Assembly: GCA_015056865.1 (NCBI GenBank)
Contig: SVFM01000011.1
Location: forward strand, 1 to 64,000
Source of the DNA: Lachnospiraceae bacterium
GTDB lineage: Bacteria > Bacillota > Clostridia > Lachnospirales > Lachnospiraceae
Direction: 5' to 3'
Length of the DNA: 64,000 nt
Part shown: positions 51,701-59,916 of the stretch, one piece after another
Numbering within the stretch: position 1 is the stretch's first letter
Layout of the letters: each line of letters begins with the position of its first letter
Notes under the pieces: generated by a model
Databases searched by the model: none
Seen by the model: the letters and a program-made list of their open reading frames with translations, nothing else
What the model was told of the DNA's origin: nothing
Translations under genes and position numbers: made by a program

Positions 51701-54350
51701 GATGGAAATGTGATACTGTGGCTAAATGTGAATTGGGATCAAGTATATCCGTTGCCCCGCTGCCATCCAGTGAATGTCCCTCGCCCCAGCGGTTGGAGTA
51801 AAATGCATAACCCACAATGTTTCCGGACGCGTCCTTAACAGGATGGCTATGGTGTGCAGCTCCCACGACATCCTTCATGTTCACATCGTTTATTTTGTCA
51901 GACAATCCAACTTCATACAAAAGGCGGATCGGCTGTTCCGTATCCATTGTCAATGAAATATTCTCAGCTGTATCAAGGCTGCTGCTGTCGACAGAGATTT
52001 CATAGGTAACAAGTGGAATCAGATTCGCAGGAATTTTCCATATCACACACTGATGACCGGTTGCGATCTCTTCATGAACCTGTACAACGATATGCATCAT
52101 ATCTCCACCAGCAACACTGGTTGTGGTGCCGGTAAGATCGCCCTGGAAAATATAACACTTATTCAGATACGCTGTGCCCTCCGGATAGTTTGCCTGCGTA
52201 TGAAGTTCGTCGTCCCAATGACCCAGATATTTTCCTGTTTCATCTGCATACCAGCCGATATAATTGGCATCCCACAACTGTCCTGTCTGGTTCAGAGGTT
52301 GACCGTTGTTATTGGTTCCGCCGGCACGATATGCTGCTGCGAGCAATGTTCTTGCCTCGTTCTCCTGAATACCCATACGCTCGCTGATGGATCTAAGAAG
52401 CTCATTTCCGTAAACACTCCAAGTGGACGCATTACCAAATGCATCAGACTTGTTCAGCGCATCCAAAAATGCCTGACCGGTATAAATGGTATTTCCAAGC
52501 ACAATACCTTCAATCTCTTTTACTTCCATGTGCTCGCCGAGTTCATCCTCAAATGTAAGGTAACCGTCGAAGTCATGTGCTGAGGCCTCTACAAGTGTAG
52601 GATAATACTTGGACTGAATGATGATGGCCTCTACAATACTGTCAAAAGCATTCAGCAGGTCATCCGCATCATCTGCCGGGAAATATTCATCCACATAATA
52701 TCTGTAAGGTGTAAGAGAATCTTCCACGCCCTCCAAACGGGTTATCCTCTGATTGCCATAACTATATTCACTTAACTCTGCATTCTTCTGTGTAACATCA
52801 TAATTACTCCAATAATTATCAATCCTTGTAGAAGTATTGTTGGAAGGATTCAGTACCCGGTTTGCTTCAGCGTATTCAATGCCAAGGCCCAGCGTATAAA
52901 ACAAAGCTTCCCTGCCATAATATTCCTCCATCATCCTCTTAAGATGAGCCGCAGTCAGCTGTGTGGGGAACACCAAAGCATCATCAATACTGTCATTACC
53001 ACCACCGCCGATCTTATAAGCACCGTTGGAAGCAGAGGTGTAATCAAGGGTTGCATAGGTAGGCGCTCCGTCGGACATCAACACTGCAATAGGTATACGG
53101 GCCGTACCACCCTGAATCAGGCCGGTATCAATAGACGTATCATTGTTTTCATATATTTCTTTATACAATTCTGAAGCAGCATAAATTCCGCTCTGAATAA
53201 AGGTAGCTCCGCCAAGACTTACACTGCGCTCTACACCCTGTCCTTGACTATCTTTCAGATCGATTGTAGTAGTTGTAGTAGTAACCGTTTGCTCCGAGGC
53301 ATCCTCAACGACTTCCCCCAGCCATTCTCTCCACTGGTCCTCATCCCACTGATGAATATTGTTGGTATTATTGCCATTGAGTTCTCTGCGCCAATTGATA
53401 TCCACTCCAAGCACATCCTCAGACAGAGCGTTCTCAAAATAATTGGCAACCGCTCTTCTATAATCATCCCGATCCTGCCAAATAGACCTGGTGGGGATAT
53501 TGTCCAAGATAGTAGCCCACTGGGCATCAGTGGGATTAGTGACAGTAACCTGCACTGTAGAAGTTGTGGTAGTTCTCGCCGTCCTAAGCTGTCCATAATT
53601 GCTGGTAAGCTCCACATAAACAGGATAACTACTTCCCTGATCATCCGTTGCCGTCTTGGTTGTGGAATATCTGTCAATGGAGAGCAAAGTCTCTGCGCCT
53701 GTATCATAAACGATCACTGCAACACGGTTGTAGTTATTCACAGCAAGCAGCTTCTCAATCGCCTTATTGGTTGCTTCAATCATCCTTGACTTGTCCGCAT
53801 TTGACATACTATTTGAAAAGTCAAGCATGAAAACGGTATCACTGGGCAATGCGGAATAGCCGGTGATCTGCTTGGTTGAACCCAATGCAGACATGGCAAC
53901 CAGGAAATTCTCATCAGCCACATCTACTGTATATGCATCCGCCTTAGTGGTCATCACAATATTCCCGTTTGCATCTATTTCCACAGAGTTGCCATTCATA
54001 CTCACAATGGCCTGGCTCAGATTTGCAAAATCACCGGGAATAGGGGTGCTTAACTGATTGGAAGGATCCTTGATAAACACCGCCTTGTCTGTCCATACCG
54101 CTCCTGCATACTCCGTGCTGGAATCCGTAAAATAATTTTTCCAGCCGTTGATTGTATTAGAATCAGACAGGTATATGCCGTCCACATCGGCCACATATTT
54201 CTCACCCGTCTCCTCGTTATATGTATAAATCTTATGTATTTCCTCCTGGGCCGACACATTCCCAAGGGATGTAGAAGGAACACCTCCTATGATCATCATG
54301 GCACTCATTGCCAAAGCTGTAACACGCTTAAACAGTCTTCCGTATTTCAT
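45762..54350 (-). CDS. Giant cell-wall-anchored adhesin: VWA head, isopeptide-type stalk repeats, LPXTG-like anchor
   Basis: A 2862-residue exported protein. The ATG at 54350 has AAGGAGGC. A signal peptide occupies about residues 1-36. A von Willebrand A domain with MIDAS DFSNS (Asp177) and a long insert extends to about 640. Two beta-sandwich (Cna-B/DUF5979-like) units follow, then about ten FctA/Spy0128-like pilin repeats from about 1400 to 2790. These show recurring TGTKELTGR, YYYVIKE and YDxxxY motifs, with Lys, Glu and Asn placed for isopeptide bonds. The C-terminus has a PPKTGDD sorting signal, a hydrophobic helix and TRKKKQQ. A sortase would fix it to the wall; none lies in the window. 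A head-and-stalk host-binding protein is inferred. Confidence 0.92.
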   Translation of the reverse strand: MKYGRLFKRVTALAMSAMMIIGGVPSTSLGNVSAQEEIHKIYTYNEETGEKYVADVDGIYLSDSNTINGWKNYFTDSSTEYAGAVWTDKAVFIKDPSNQLSTPIPGDFANLSQAIVSMNGNSVEIDANGNIVMTTKADAYTVDVADENFLVAMSALGSTKQITGYSALPSDTVFMLDFSNSMSNADKSRMIEATNKAIEKLLAVNNYNRVAVIVYDTGAETLLSIDRYSTTKTATDDQGSSYPVYVELTSNYGQLRTARTTTTSTVQVTVTNPTDAQWATILDNIPTRSIWQDRDDYRRAVANYFENALSEDVLGVDINWRRELNGNNTNNIHQWDEDQWREWLGEVVEDASEQTVTTTTTTIDLKDSQGQGVERSVSLGGATFIQSGIYAASELYKEIYENNDTSIDTGLIQGGTARIPIAVLMSDGAPTYATLDYTSASNGAYKIGGGGNDSIDDALVFPTQLTAAHLKRMMEEYYGREALFYTLGLGIEYAEANRVLNPSNNTSTRIDNYWSNYDVTQKNAELSEYSYGNQRITRLEGVEDSLTPYRYYVDEYFPADDADDLLNAFDSIVEAIIIQSKYYPTLVEASAHDFDGYLTFEDELGEHMEVKEIEGIVLGNTIYTGQAFLDALNKSDAFGNASTWSVYGNELLRSISERMGIQENEARTLLAAAYRAGGTNNNGQPLNQTGQLWDANYIGWYADETGKYLGHWDDELHTQANYPEGTAYLNKCYIFQGDLTGTTTSVAGGDMMHIVVQVHEEIATGHQCVIWKIPANLIPLVTYEISVDSSSLDTAENISLTMDTEQPIRLLYEVGLSDKINDVNMKDVVGAAHHSHPVKDASGNIVGYAFYSNRWGEGHSLDGSGATDILDPNSHLATVSHFHPFEQNERYYYVEDSVLYYVADAGAATDEQKYALYKADTAPQGGDDDFYHIYRIIEKVGEKYQVTRKFVPVAASVLNATGDMAISRIADATNPNNGAWYVPAGQIYQQIARHQQPKDDGNTTGLGADGVDPVAQGNVTQTIPYYDYPVIVPGQGTGYSIYDFLGNNGRLVKYLASGIKLTKTIDDSTAAGTVEFTFQVELSNAAGLKLCDANGNDITEASVQSGKLAVSGNVATVKIKNGETVHIMGLAEGTTYTVSEVLSRDTSTTNRDDYTVDDNYAVKTVKYNGVAAEVTTTSAADGTVITTTSKTPTYTINQYQIDEVEFVNTRTTHEGSLEIVKVVTHPYGDAYELASGLVFPVEVSLGTEYAGTSFAATGTVNNGQPVTATLQVDAEGKITLQMGHEDSVIINGIPEGTNYSVSEPSLASPWKCVTDPEVLSGVIVSDSVKVVELINELHDITPADTSDFILEITKEVQGVTEWGDGWTFEFVVEEYDASNAQWKNVLSTGETFKVTKDAPTVSQAGTVDNGSGAVARGQFPALGTYYYRVTEVVPDAADAIPGITYDATHRYFYFEVTDNNTDGIWEVEAKSYNDTTVITTNNGITTITAKAVNYYSSAVAEIKLNKNLINDTGVDVPLNSFEFEFCATNHAHGAVSGGNVVSCGDPSAHKTLTPNVDGNLTFLEIYTETEHFADVTEWDSNGTKTKTFTYYLWEKDGGAVGTTYDKSVYQIDVVVTVTRGDASNSIAVTSQTITKITDADNDSVTQADFQNAFVLDPVLPVSVKIEKTLNTEDPNRNIQQDEFTFELYKTNANFSITGLTPVTQSVGDGTAQTALTSMELFNTSTGLKAGTYYYVIKEQEGGNAAITYDPVVYYLTVVIGQGDSDGDGLNDDLLVQSITVNELGGAVTEYTTDAEIRGITLEFTNTYKVVQNVAVQITGDKDLIGKNLTANEYTFGLYNNQDCTDPVPDTNGDPITAGNLATSGGFSFTALEFSKTGTYTYFVKEEIPASRDTHVTYDESVYKVTITVTDTDGDGVLEAGQQIHKITGGTSEAVSGIKFINTYKPDPVSVVFKGNKRYVDSNNADISNWPTSGFTFELYVADSNFKVSNDVAATVVNGKKYVGEYTINAEGTDVSFIDKNNETADTGDRSLFELDLSFPAAGSYYYVLKEVEGSEPSLRYDTKEYRLTVIVTDYGDGVLRASQSMVYNGRAVTTADFTNVVIEQEVDVQIAIKKQFENTTGLTYPIENFQFGLYQNAECTVPVTDESGSALTSAAATNGDASFNMKYHNSLLQSSTPLQLVYYAKEIIPEGNAKVPGIIYDKSVYKVEVILSYDADHKFVGRTVITKIVDEQGNAIPENEQIVDSDNTMTFENLYSLDEAKYSITGTKELTGRNLEDGEFEFGLYEATVTTDADGKITGWTVGNQIGTNVSNTGTGFAFPEITYDVAGTHYYIVKEQAGQLGGITYDETEYRIIAKVVADHEDSEDDDEDGKLNDLVVKVSMEKVEKDSEGNPEQPVIVGEIVFTNTYASKGKFTISGTKELTGRDWKDSDVFTFELYQTDASYTVAAGTAPKAQAVVSGGDADKTFHFKDVEVAGVSGGDAYYFVIKEVAGNEDYMTYDTNEYHIKIDATDKFDGTLEFDVNQIASYDVRFENVYQTNELKVPITGTKVLTSKYSNRQIKDGEFSFALYEADVTTDGSGNVTDWVKGAQIGDAVSNVGSGFTFNNLTFTQAGEYYYSISEVSGGNAIIDYDTTEHRIKVEVSDIGDTDNDNKANLKADLFYIDAEGKEVSLTDQIAFNNLYNNTQVVIAIDKTITHTGDILHTLGGFEFRVKNATTGIVYDSKAVTDNNGRASFTIVYNENDIDKTYVYEISEVNTGIKDMIYDTYVHKLEVKLEVVNGQLTAKMVLNNVSVNDVKVGFINTYTGKTPEPDDPDETGEDVKVDNIPPKTGDDFNPLLYITLMAASALGLVYLFFTRKKKQQ

Positions 54351-54456
54351 AAAATGCCTCCTTGAAAGAGAAAAATATTTTGTCACAATAGGCAAAAAAC
54401 AATCGGCCTATTTTCACCGATATTTTTTTATATTTTCTCATATTTATAGAGCGAAA

Positions 54457-55347
54457 TCAAGCATTTTCCTCAAAATATTTTTCAATATGTTTGACCAATT
54501 TACGTGTAGAAAAAGATTGGTATTGATTTTTCTTGGTGATCACAGCAATGTCCCACTTCACAGTAGGAACCAGCGGCAATGCCACAAAATCCTCCGTCAT
54601 ATATCGCTTAATGATGGGAGCCGGCAATACCGCAACACACAGCCCCAGACTTACCATATCGAATGTAAAGTTTGGCATAAAGCTTTTATAGATAATATTG
54701 GGCGAAAACCCTTCCCTCTCGCACAGATTGATAAATTCATCATGGAGAGTGGAGGTATCGCTGAATGTTATGATGGGTTCCTCGCGCAACATTTGCAGGG
54801 GGACACAGGTGTACCTGGTCAGCGGATGCCCCTTGGGCACCATAAGCTGACATACGTCCTGCACCAGACGGGTCACACAAAAATGAGATAGATGGGAAAC
54901 CGGCAACATCACCAATCCCAGATCCGATTGTCCGCTTAACACGGATTGGGTGGTAAGCTTAGACCCCTCCTCCACAATACTGATATTAATATTGGGATAA
55001 AGCCGACGAAAGTTCATCAACAGCTGGGGAAAATAGGTGTCCAGCAAAACACCCGGTATGCTTACCCGCACATTACCCGCATTGCCGGATTTCACATCGT
55101 CTATATTGCGATACAATTCCGAAAAATGAGCCAGCACCTCTTTGGCTTCACGATAGAACAATTCTCCCGCATCGGTCAGATAAAAGCGCTTGCTGGTCCG
55201 GTCGATCAGTTTTACACATAGCTCCTCTTCCAGCTGTTGGACAATCCTGGTCAACATAGGCTGTGTAACCTGCAAACGCTCTGCGGCCTTGGTAAAATTC
55301 TTACTTTCTACCACCGCAATATAATACTTCAAATGATGAATATCCAT
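54457..55347 (-). CDS. LysR-family transcriptional regulator
   Basis: A 296-residue regulator. The helix-turn-helix is residues 1-60 (MDIHHLKYYIAVVESKNFTKAAERLQVTQPMLTRIVQQLE); the periplasmic-binding-like effector domain starts near residue 90 (VRVSIPGVLLDTYFPQLLMNF). CGGAGGATTT precedes the ATG. It is divergent from the CoA-transferase gene across 261 bp that include a LysR-type dyad at 55479-55498, so it probably controls that gene in response to a metabolite (inference). Confidence 0.9.
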   Translation of the reverse strand: MDIHHLKYYIAVVESKNFTKAAERLQVTQPMLTRIVQQLEEELCVKLIDRTSKRFYLTDAGELFYREAKEVLAHFSELYRNIDDVKSGNAGNVRVSIPGVLLDTYFPQLLMNFRRLYPNINISIVEEGSKLTTQSVLSGQSDLGLVMLPVSHLSHFCVTRLVQDVCQLMVPKGHPLTRYTCVPLQMLREEPIITFSDTSTLHDEFINLCEREGFSPNIIYKSFMPNFTFDMVSLGLCVAVLPAPIIKRYMTEDFVALPLVPTVKWDIAVITKKNQYQSFSTRKLVKHIEKYFEENA

Positions 55348-55478
55348 GATAAATCCTCCGTAATATTACACAAATTTTCAATTTGATTTCTGTTCATAAT
55401 CCACAAAATCATACCTTCTCAGAAAGTATCCATAACTATTTTTTATAGATTCGTAAAATATAAATAAAAAATGTTCAT

Positions 55479-55498
55479 GTAAGTATAGCATATCTTAC
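55479..55498. promoter_or_regulatory. Candidate LysR-type dyad between regulator and CoA-transferase
   Basis: GTAAG (55479-55483) and CTTAC (55494-55498) form an interrupted palindrome of 20 bp, of the T-N11-A style bound by LysR proteins. It lies about 130 bp upstream of both start codons in the divergent region 55348-55608. Confidence 0.45.
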
Positions 55499-55608
55499 GA
55501 AATCATGCAAGAAAGTAATGATTGGATAATAAAACTTCATTTTACATTATAGTTTTATCTCAATATAATGGGGACAAGAAAATCTTAAAAAAGGAAGGAT
55601 TTAATGAT

Positions 55609-57162
55609 ATGGTAAAGATCCTGAGTGCAACAGAAGCAATTGCCGAATATATCAAAGATGGTGACACCATTGCTTTCGGTGGATTTGTAGGGGCTGCCCA
55701 CCCGGAGGAACTGTCTGTGGCCATACAGAAAAGATTTTTAGAACAAGGATCTCCCCGCAATCTGACCGTAGTCTATGCTGCCGGCCAGGGGGATGGAAAA
55801 GAACGCGGTTTGAATCACCTGGGCGAAGAAGGTTTGGTAGGCAAGTTGATCGGTGGTCACTGGGGGCTGGTTCCCAGACTCCAAAAGCTTGCATTAGAAA
55901 ATAAGGTGGCTGCATACAATCTGCCCCAGGGAGTGATCTCCCACATGTACCGGGATATCGCAGCCGGCAAACCCGGCGTGATCACCCATGTGGGTCTTGG
56001 CACCTTTGTGGATCCCCGCCTGGAGGGTGGAAAACTCAATGAGAAAGCAGCCCAGGAGGGGGACATGGTTCAGCTGATCGAGCTTGGAGGTGAAGAAAAA
56101 CTATTCTATCCGGCTTTTCCCATTCATGTTTCCATCATTAGAGCCACCTATGCCGACACAAACGGTAACTGCACCTTCCAGCGGGAAGGAATTGTTGCAG
56201 ATGCCATAGCCATGGCACAGGCTGCCAAAAACAGCGGCGGCCATGTCATTGTGCAGGTAGAAAAGATCGTAGATTATAAAACCCTAGACACCAGGCTTGT
56301 GAAGCTTCCGGGTATTTATGTAGATGCCTTGGTGGTTTCTGATCCCGCCAATCACATGCAGACCTTCGCCACCCAGTACAATCCAGCCTTTTCCGGAGAA
56401 GTACGGATGCCTGTAAAGGCCCTTTCTCCCATGAAACTGGATGCACGCAAGGTGGTGGTGCGCCGCGCAGCCATGGAACTTAAGCCCCGCTCCATCATCA
56501 ACCTGGGAATCGGAATGCCCGAGGGCGTAGCTGCCATCGCTGCGGAAGAAGGCATTGAAAACCTAACTCTGACCACCGAAGCCGGTACCAACGGTGGTTT
56601 TCCCGCTGCAGGCGGAGATTTCGGCGTTACCACCAATCCGGATTGTATTCTGGAACAGCCCAGTCAATTTGATTTTTATGACGGCGGCGGACTGGATCTG
56701 GCTTTTCTGGGTCTTGCCCAGACAGACCGCGAAGGCAACGTAAACGTAAGCAAGTTCGGCACAAAAATTGCAGGTTGCGGAGGCTTTATCAACATCTCCC
56801 AGAACGCCAAGAAAGTGGTATTCTGCGGCACCTTTACTGCCGGCGGACTGGAAGTAGCCGTAAATACCGACGGCATCACCATCCTGCAGGAAGGAAGAAG
56901 CAAAAAGTTCCTGCAGCAGGTGGAACAAATTACCTTCAGTGGTGCCTATGCCAAGCAAGCGGGACAAACCGTTCTGTACATAACGGAGCGGGCTGTGTTG
57001 GAACTTACCTCAGAGGGTATTGAACTGCGGGAAATTGCACCCGGTGTAGATCTAGAGAAGGATATTCTGGCCCAGATGGACTTTCCGCCCATTATCAAGG
57101 ATGTAAAATATATGGACCGGAGATTGTTTGCCCAGGGCCCCATGGGACTGGTCAGAGCATAA
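55609..57162 (+). CDS. Acyl-CoA:acetate CoA-transferase (propionate CoA-transferase/YdiF type)
   Basis: A 517-residue class I CoA-transferase with both halves in one chain. The start at 55609 (MVKILSATEAIAEYIKDG) has AAGGAAGGATT; an in-frame ATG at 55522 lacks one. GFVGAAHPEELS and GLVPRLQKLALENK belong to the alpha half; NLGIGMPEGVAAIAAEE and LTTEAGTNGGFPAAGG (catalytic Glu in EAG) to the beta half; FCGTFTAGGLEV follows. It swaps CoA between short-chain acids such as acetate, propionate, lactate or butyrate during fermentation. Exact substrates cannot be read from sequence. Regulated probably by the divergent LysR protein. Confidence 0.9.
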   Translation: MVKILSATEAIAEYIKDGDTIAFGGFVGAAHPEELSVAIQKRFLEQGSPRNLTVVYAAGQGDGKERGLNHLGEEGLVGKLIGGHWGLVPRLQKLALENKVAAYNLPQGVISHMYRDIAAGKPGVITHVGLGTFVDPRLEGGKLNEKAAQEGDMVQLIELGGEEKLFYPAFPIHVSIIRATYADTNGNCTFQREGIVADAIAMAQAAKNSGGHVIVQVEKIVDYKTLDTRLVKLPGIYVDALVVSDPANHMQTFATQYNPAFSGEVRMPVKALSPMKLDARKVVVRRAAMELKPRSIINLGIGMPEGVAAIAAEEGIENLTLTTEAGTNGGFPAAGGDFGVTTNPDCILEQPSQFDFYDGGGLDLAFLGLAQTDREGNVNVSKFGTKIAGCGGFINISQNAKKVVFCGTFTAGGLEVAVNTDGITILQEGRSKKFLQQVEQITFSGAYAKQAGQTVLYITERAVLELTSEGIELREIAPGVDLEKDILAQMDFPPIIKDVKYMDRRLFAQGPMGLVRA

Positions 57163-57166
57163 ATTC

Positions 57167-57216
57167 AAAAAAGACGATGGGTGGACTCCCCTTGGAGTGC
57201 CTACCTGTCGTCTTTT
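57167..57216. terminator. Bidirectional terminator after the CoA-transferase gene
   Basis: AAAAGACGA (57169-57177) pairs with TCGTCTTTT (57208-57216); inside it GGTGGACTCC pairs with GGAGTGCCTACC. T-runs occur on both strands. Confidence 0.75.
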
Positions 57217-57272
57217 ACAGGTTTCTTAATACTTATAAATCCCAACCAACTTACCACAGGAAAGTTTTCTTG

Positions 57273-57737
57273 TTACTTTTCAAATTCAATCCTCAGTTTC
57301 AAGCCTAATCCTTCTGCTAACCGTTTCAGGGTAAATAATGATGGATTGGCAAGACCACGCTCGATCTTACTGATATCAGCCTGATATATTCCGGTAGATT
57401 CGGATAGTTGTTTCTGTGTCATTCCCACAATATCTCTTGCTTTGATTAGGCTCTCCGCAAGCAAAGCAACAACATCCGCTTCTTTCTTACTTACTTCAAT
57501 TCCCTCTTCCCATATCTCTTCTGCATCCAAGTCTAAATCGTCATTCCAAGAGATGCCATACCCCCCCATATCAACTTGAACACGATTAAACAATTCTATA
57601 TCTTTTTCAAATACTTTAAACTGTGGAAATACAGGATACAACGTACGCATATCATATGTCTTTTCTACACCATTTTGAAACCCAACAAGCAAAACCATAT
57701 TTTTCATCGGTATAACAGATACGATTCTGTGTGTCAT
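57273..57737 (-). CDS. DUF2442 / helix-turn-helix protein (antitoxin-like)
   Basis: A 154-residue protein. Residues 1-85 are DUF2442-like (RIVSVIPMKNMVLLVGFQNGVEKTYDMRTLYPVF, GYGISWNDDLDLDAEEIW). Residues about 95-150 are an XRE helix-turn-helix (KARDIVGMTQKQLSESTGIYQADISKIERGLANPS). It lies 18 bp after the DUF4160 gene. In such pairs the DUF2442/HTH partner is thought to bind the DUF4160 protein and the promoter, as an antitoxin would; this is by family association, not proof. Confidence 0.85.
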   Translation of the reverse strand: MTHRIVSVIPMKNMVLLVGFQNGVEKTYDMRTLYPVFPQFKVFEKDIELFNRVQVDMGGYGISWNDDLDLDAEEIWEEGIEVSKKEADVVALLAESLIKARDIVGMTQKQLSESTGIYQADISKIERGLANPSLFTLKRLAEGLGLKLRIEFEK

Positions 57738-57755
57738 ATTGCATCCTCCCTTCTA

Positions 57756-58010
57756 TTATTCGAGTGGCTCTAACGTAGAAAACTGTTGTGTTTCCCACAT
57801 GTTTAATAATTCCTCTCCATATTTTAATACAAACGTTTTGATCAACTTCTGTTCCTTAGATGGTATATCTCCCTCAAACATCTCTCCATCCGCCAAACAA
57901 AACATACCGATATATTCTCCATAAATTGCATGAATATGTGGTGGATTATGCTCTTTTCTCCTAAGGTACATCTTTATTACTATTCCGTGAAATCGGGATA
58001 TTATTGGCAT
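57756..58010 (-). CDS. DUF4160 protein (toxin-like partner)
   Basis: An 84-residue basic-acidic small protein: ISRFHGIVIKMYLRRKEHNPPHIHAIYGEYIGMFCLADGEMFEGDIP is the DUF4160 domain with the conserved HNPPHIH motif, suggestive of metal or nucleic acid handling. First gene of a two-gene unit from the promoter at 58041-58069. Toxin function is inferred from pairing with DUF2442; the activity is not known. Confidence 0.85.
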   Translation of the reverse strand: MPIISRFHGIVIKMYLRRKEHNPPHIHAIYGEYIGMFCLADGEMFEGDIPSKEQKLIKTFVLKYGEELLNMWETQQFSTLEPLE

Positions 58011-58040
58011 TTTAAAATCGTCCTCTATATTTCTAAAATA

Positions 58041-58069
58041 ATTATATAGGATATATCCTATATAGTCAA
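58041..58069 (-). promoter_or_regulatory. Near-consensus promoter with palindromic operator in its spacer
   Basis: Minus strand TTGACT (58069-58064), 17-nt spacer, TATAAT (58046-58041). A perfect 22-bp palindrome (58043-58064, half-site TATATAGGATA) fills the spacer and overlaps the edges of the -35 and -10. A dimeric HTH protein such as the DUF2442/HTH product could block the promoter. Confidence 0.85.
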
Positions 58070-58165
58070 GATTTTCTTTTAGGACTACTTGCTCAAGAAT
58101 ATCTCCCTAAAATACATTTATACTTTCCATAAACCATATATATACCCTACCATAAGTCCCCTCCA

Positions 58166-58891
58166 CTATACCTCCGTTCCGGATATTTCCCGGTAAAACG
58201 CCGCCCTAGCTGCCTGCTTATAAGGCCGCAGCCACAAGTTTCCAATCCCCAAGGTGAGCGTACACAGGATTGACCACCCGATAAAACTAAGCTGTAGGCA
58301 AAACAGTCTGAACCGATTGCCGGACATGATTTCTTTGGACCGGGCAATCGCTTCACTGGCTGTCAGCTCCGGATGCTCCGCCAGAATGAAGCCGGTCATT
58401 GCATAACTGTAGGTGGCAATGATTCCCGGTATGATAAACAGCAGGGACCATAACAGGATATAGAAACTTTGCAAAAATTTGGCCGCTGCCGTAGTTTTCC
58501 AATTATGAAAATATGTAAACAACATATCAATTTTGGCTTCTGACCGATCCACTAATGCCAGATTGAATCTGTCATAACCCACTTCCACAACACTCCCAAG
58601 TACAAAATACACCACCGCCATGACAATGGCTATTAATGCAATATATATGGCACTTCCTGCCAGTATCATTCCCAATCGGTCATTCAACGCACCGTTGGAG
58701 GAAAGGATTGTCTGTCCGGCAATCTCAAAGTTCACATTTGCCCCTGACATATCAATGTTCAGTTTTACCTCCGGACCCTCTGACCCTAAGCCACCAAGCA
58801 TAAAAGCCACCAAGCCGGCTATTACGGCAACCATCCATTTCCCACGTAATACTTCTCTTGCAATATATCGAAAATCCGCTGCACATTTCAT
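58166..58891 (-). CDS. DUF975 family membrane protein
   Basis: A 241-residue membrane protein. The ATG at 58891 has AAAGGAGC; a longer frame starting at a TTG (58957) is possible but less supported. Helices lie near residues 20-37, 78-103 and 145-200; the family signature is FRYIAREVLRGKWMVAVIAGLVAFML with EVGYDRFNLALVDR and FIIPGIIATYSYAMTGFILAEHPELTASEAIARSKEIM. DUF975 proteins are of unknown function. No obvious link to neighbours. Confidence 0.85.
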   Translation of the reverse strand: MKCAADFRYIAREVLRGKWMVAVIAGLVAFMLGGLGSEGPEVKLNIDMSGANVNFEIAGQTILSSNGALNDRLGMILAGSAIYIALIAIVMAVVYFVLGSVVEVGYDRFNLALVDRSEAKIDMLFTYFHNWKTTAAAKFLQSFYILLWSLLFIIPGIIATYSYAMTGFILAEHPELTASEAIARSKEIMSGNRFRLFCLQLSFIGWSILCTLTLGIGNLWLRPYKQAARAAFYREISGTEV

Positions 58892-58967
58892 AAACTGCTC
58901 CTTTCTGACCTTCATCCAATTTTTATAGTATCCATTTGCGTTCCTCTCCTTATCCAAACAAATTCAT

Positions 58968-59888
58968 TTAACCATCCCGAAGGGACTTCATCTCTCTTAG
59001 CTTAATAATGTCATCCGCAGATACCTTGCCATAAAGTAACGGAGAGGTAGGATCATGCTTATCACAGCAACTCCTCACAAGCGTCTGATTGAAGTTGACA
59101 TAACAATAAACACAACCATTTCTGCAGGTGTTATAAGCTCCAAGGTCTATACTTGCAACACATCCGCACGCAGCACGCTGATTTTTGTCTCGTTCGACAT
59201 CCAGCTTATAATTCCCGGTACGCTCCAAACGTTGTCGATCGATACAACGGGCGTGTTCAATTCCATACTTATCAAGATCAATATCCTCAGCACAGGTGTC
59301 AATATAAATTCCATACTCTTTAGCAACTTCACTGAAGTATCCCGCCAACTCTTCCGCTTGTCCGGGAGACAATGGACGAATACCCAGAGGAGAAATGCTG
59401 CGTTGAATGCTTTTATATAGGTCAAGGAAGCTTATGGTGCATTTCTCCGTGTAATCTGCGATTCTTTCACAAAGCACGCGGAAATATTTCATATGATACT
59501 CCATCGTATATTTGTCGCTCAGCAGTATCGGATCATATCGCCACACTACGCGCTCCTTACCGATCAGCGACGAGAGCTTTTGGAATGTCGGTATGATAAT
59601 GTCCTTCTTTGATGGGAGGCATTTCTCAACATCCGTTCTATACGGAGTCAACGTGAACTGAAAGTAGTATGCATAGTCCTGCAGCTCATGCAAACGATTC
59701 AACATTGGTGTTGGGTTCTTGGTCCAGAAAACAATTCCATCTACCACATCGGGAGACAATGACACTTCGCTGATCCGATGAGGATTCATCGGATTACGGA
59801 CATAGGCATAACCGTCTTTAAGCCTATTGAAGAACCATTCTGAGTAATAGGACGGAATATCAGTCCTACGACTTGCACTGATGATCAC
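58968..59888 (-). CDS. DUF1848 family protein with C-terminal Cys cluster
   Basis: A 306-residue protein. MIISASRRTDIPSYYSEWFFNRL is the DUF1848 start; IVFWTKNPTPML, FTLTPYRTDVE, VVWRYDPILLS follow. Near the C-terminus, CGCVASIDLGAYNTCRNGC with CVYCY could bind an Fe-S cluster, similar in look to but not identical with a radical-SAM CxxxCxxC motif. Function unknown. The family occurs in many Firmicutes. Confidence 0.85.
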   Translation of the reverse strand: MIISASRRTDIPSYYSEWFFNRLKDGYAYVRNPMNPHRISEVSLSPDVVDGIVFWTKNPTPMLNRLHELQDYAYYFQFTLTPYRTDVEKCLPSKKDIIIPTFQKLSSLIGKERVVWRYDPILLSDKYTMEYHMKYFRVLCERIADYTEKCTISFLDLYKSIQRSISPLGIRPLSPGQAEELAGYFSEVAKEYGIYIDTCAEDIDLDKYGIEHARCIDRQRLERTGNYKLDVERDKNQRAACGCVASIDLGAYNTCRNGCVYCYVNFNQTLVRSCCDKHDPTSPLLYGKVSADDIIKLREMKSLRDG

Positions 59889-59916
59889 TATCTCACCTCC
59901 AAATTGTATTCTTTCG

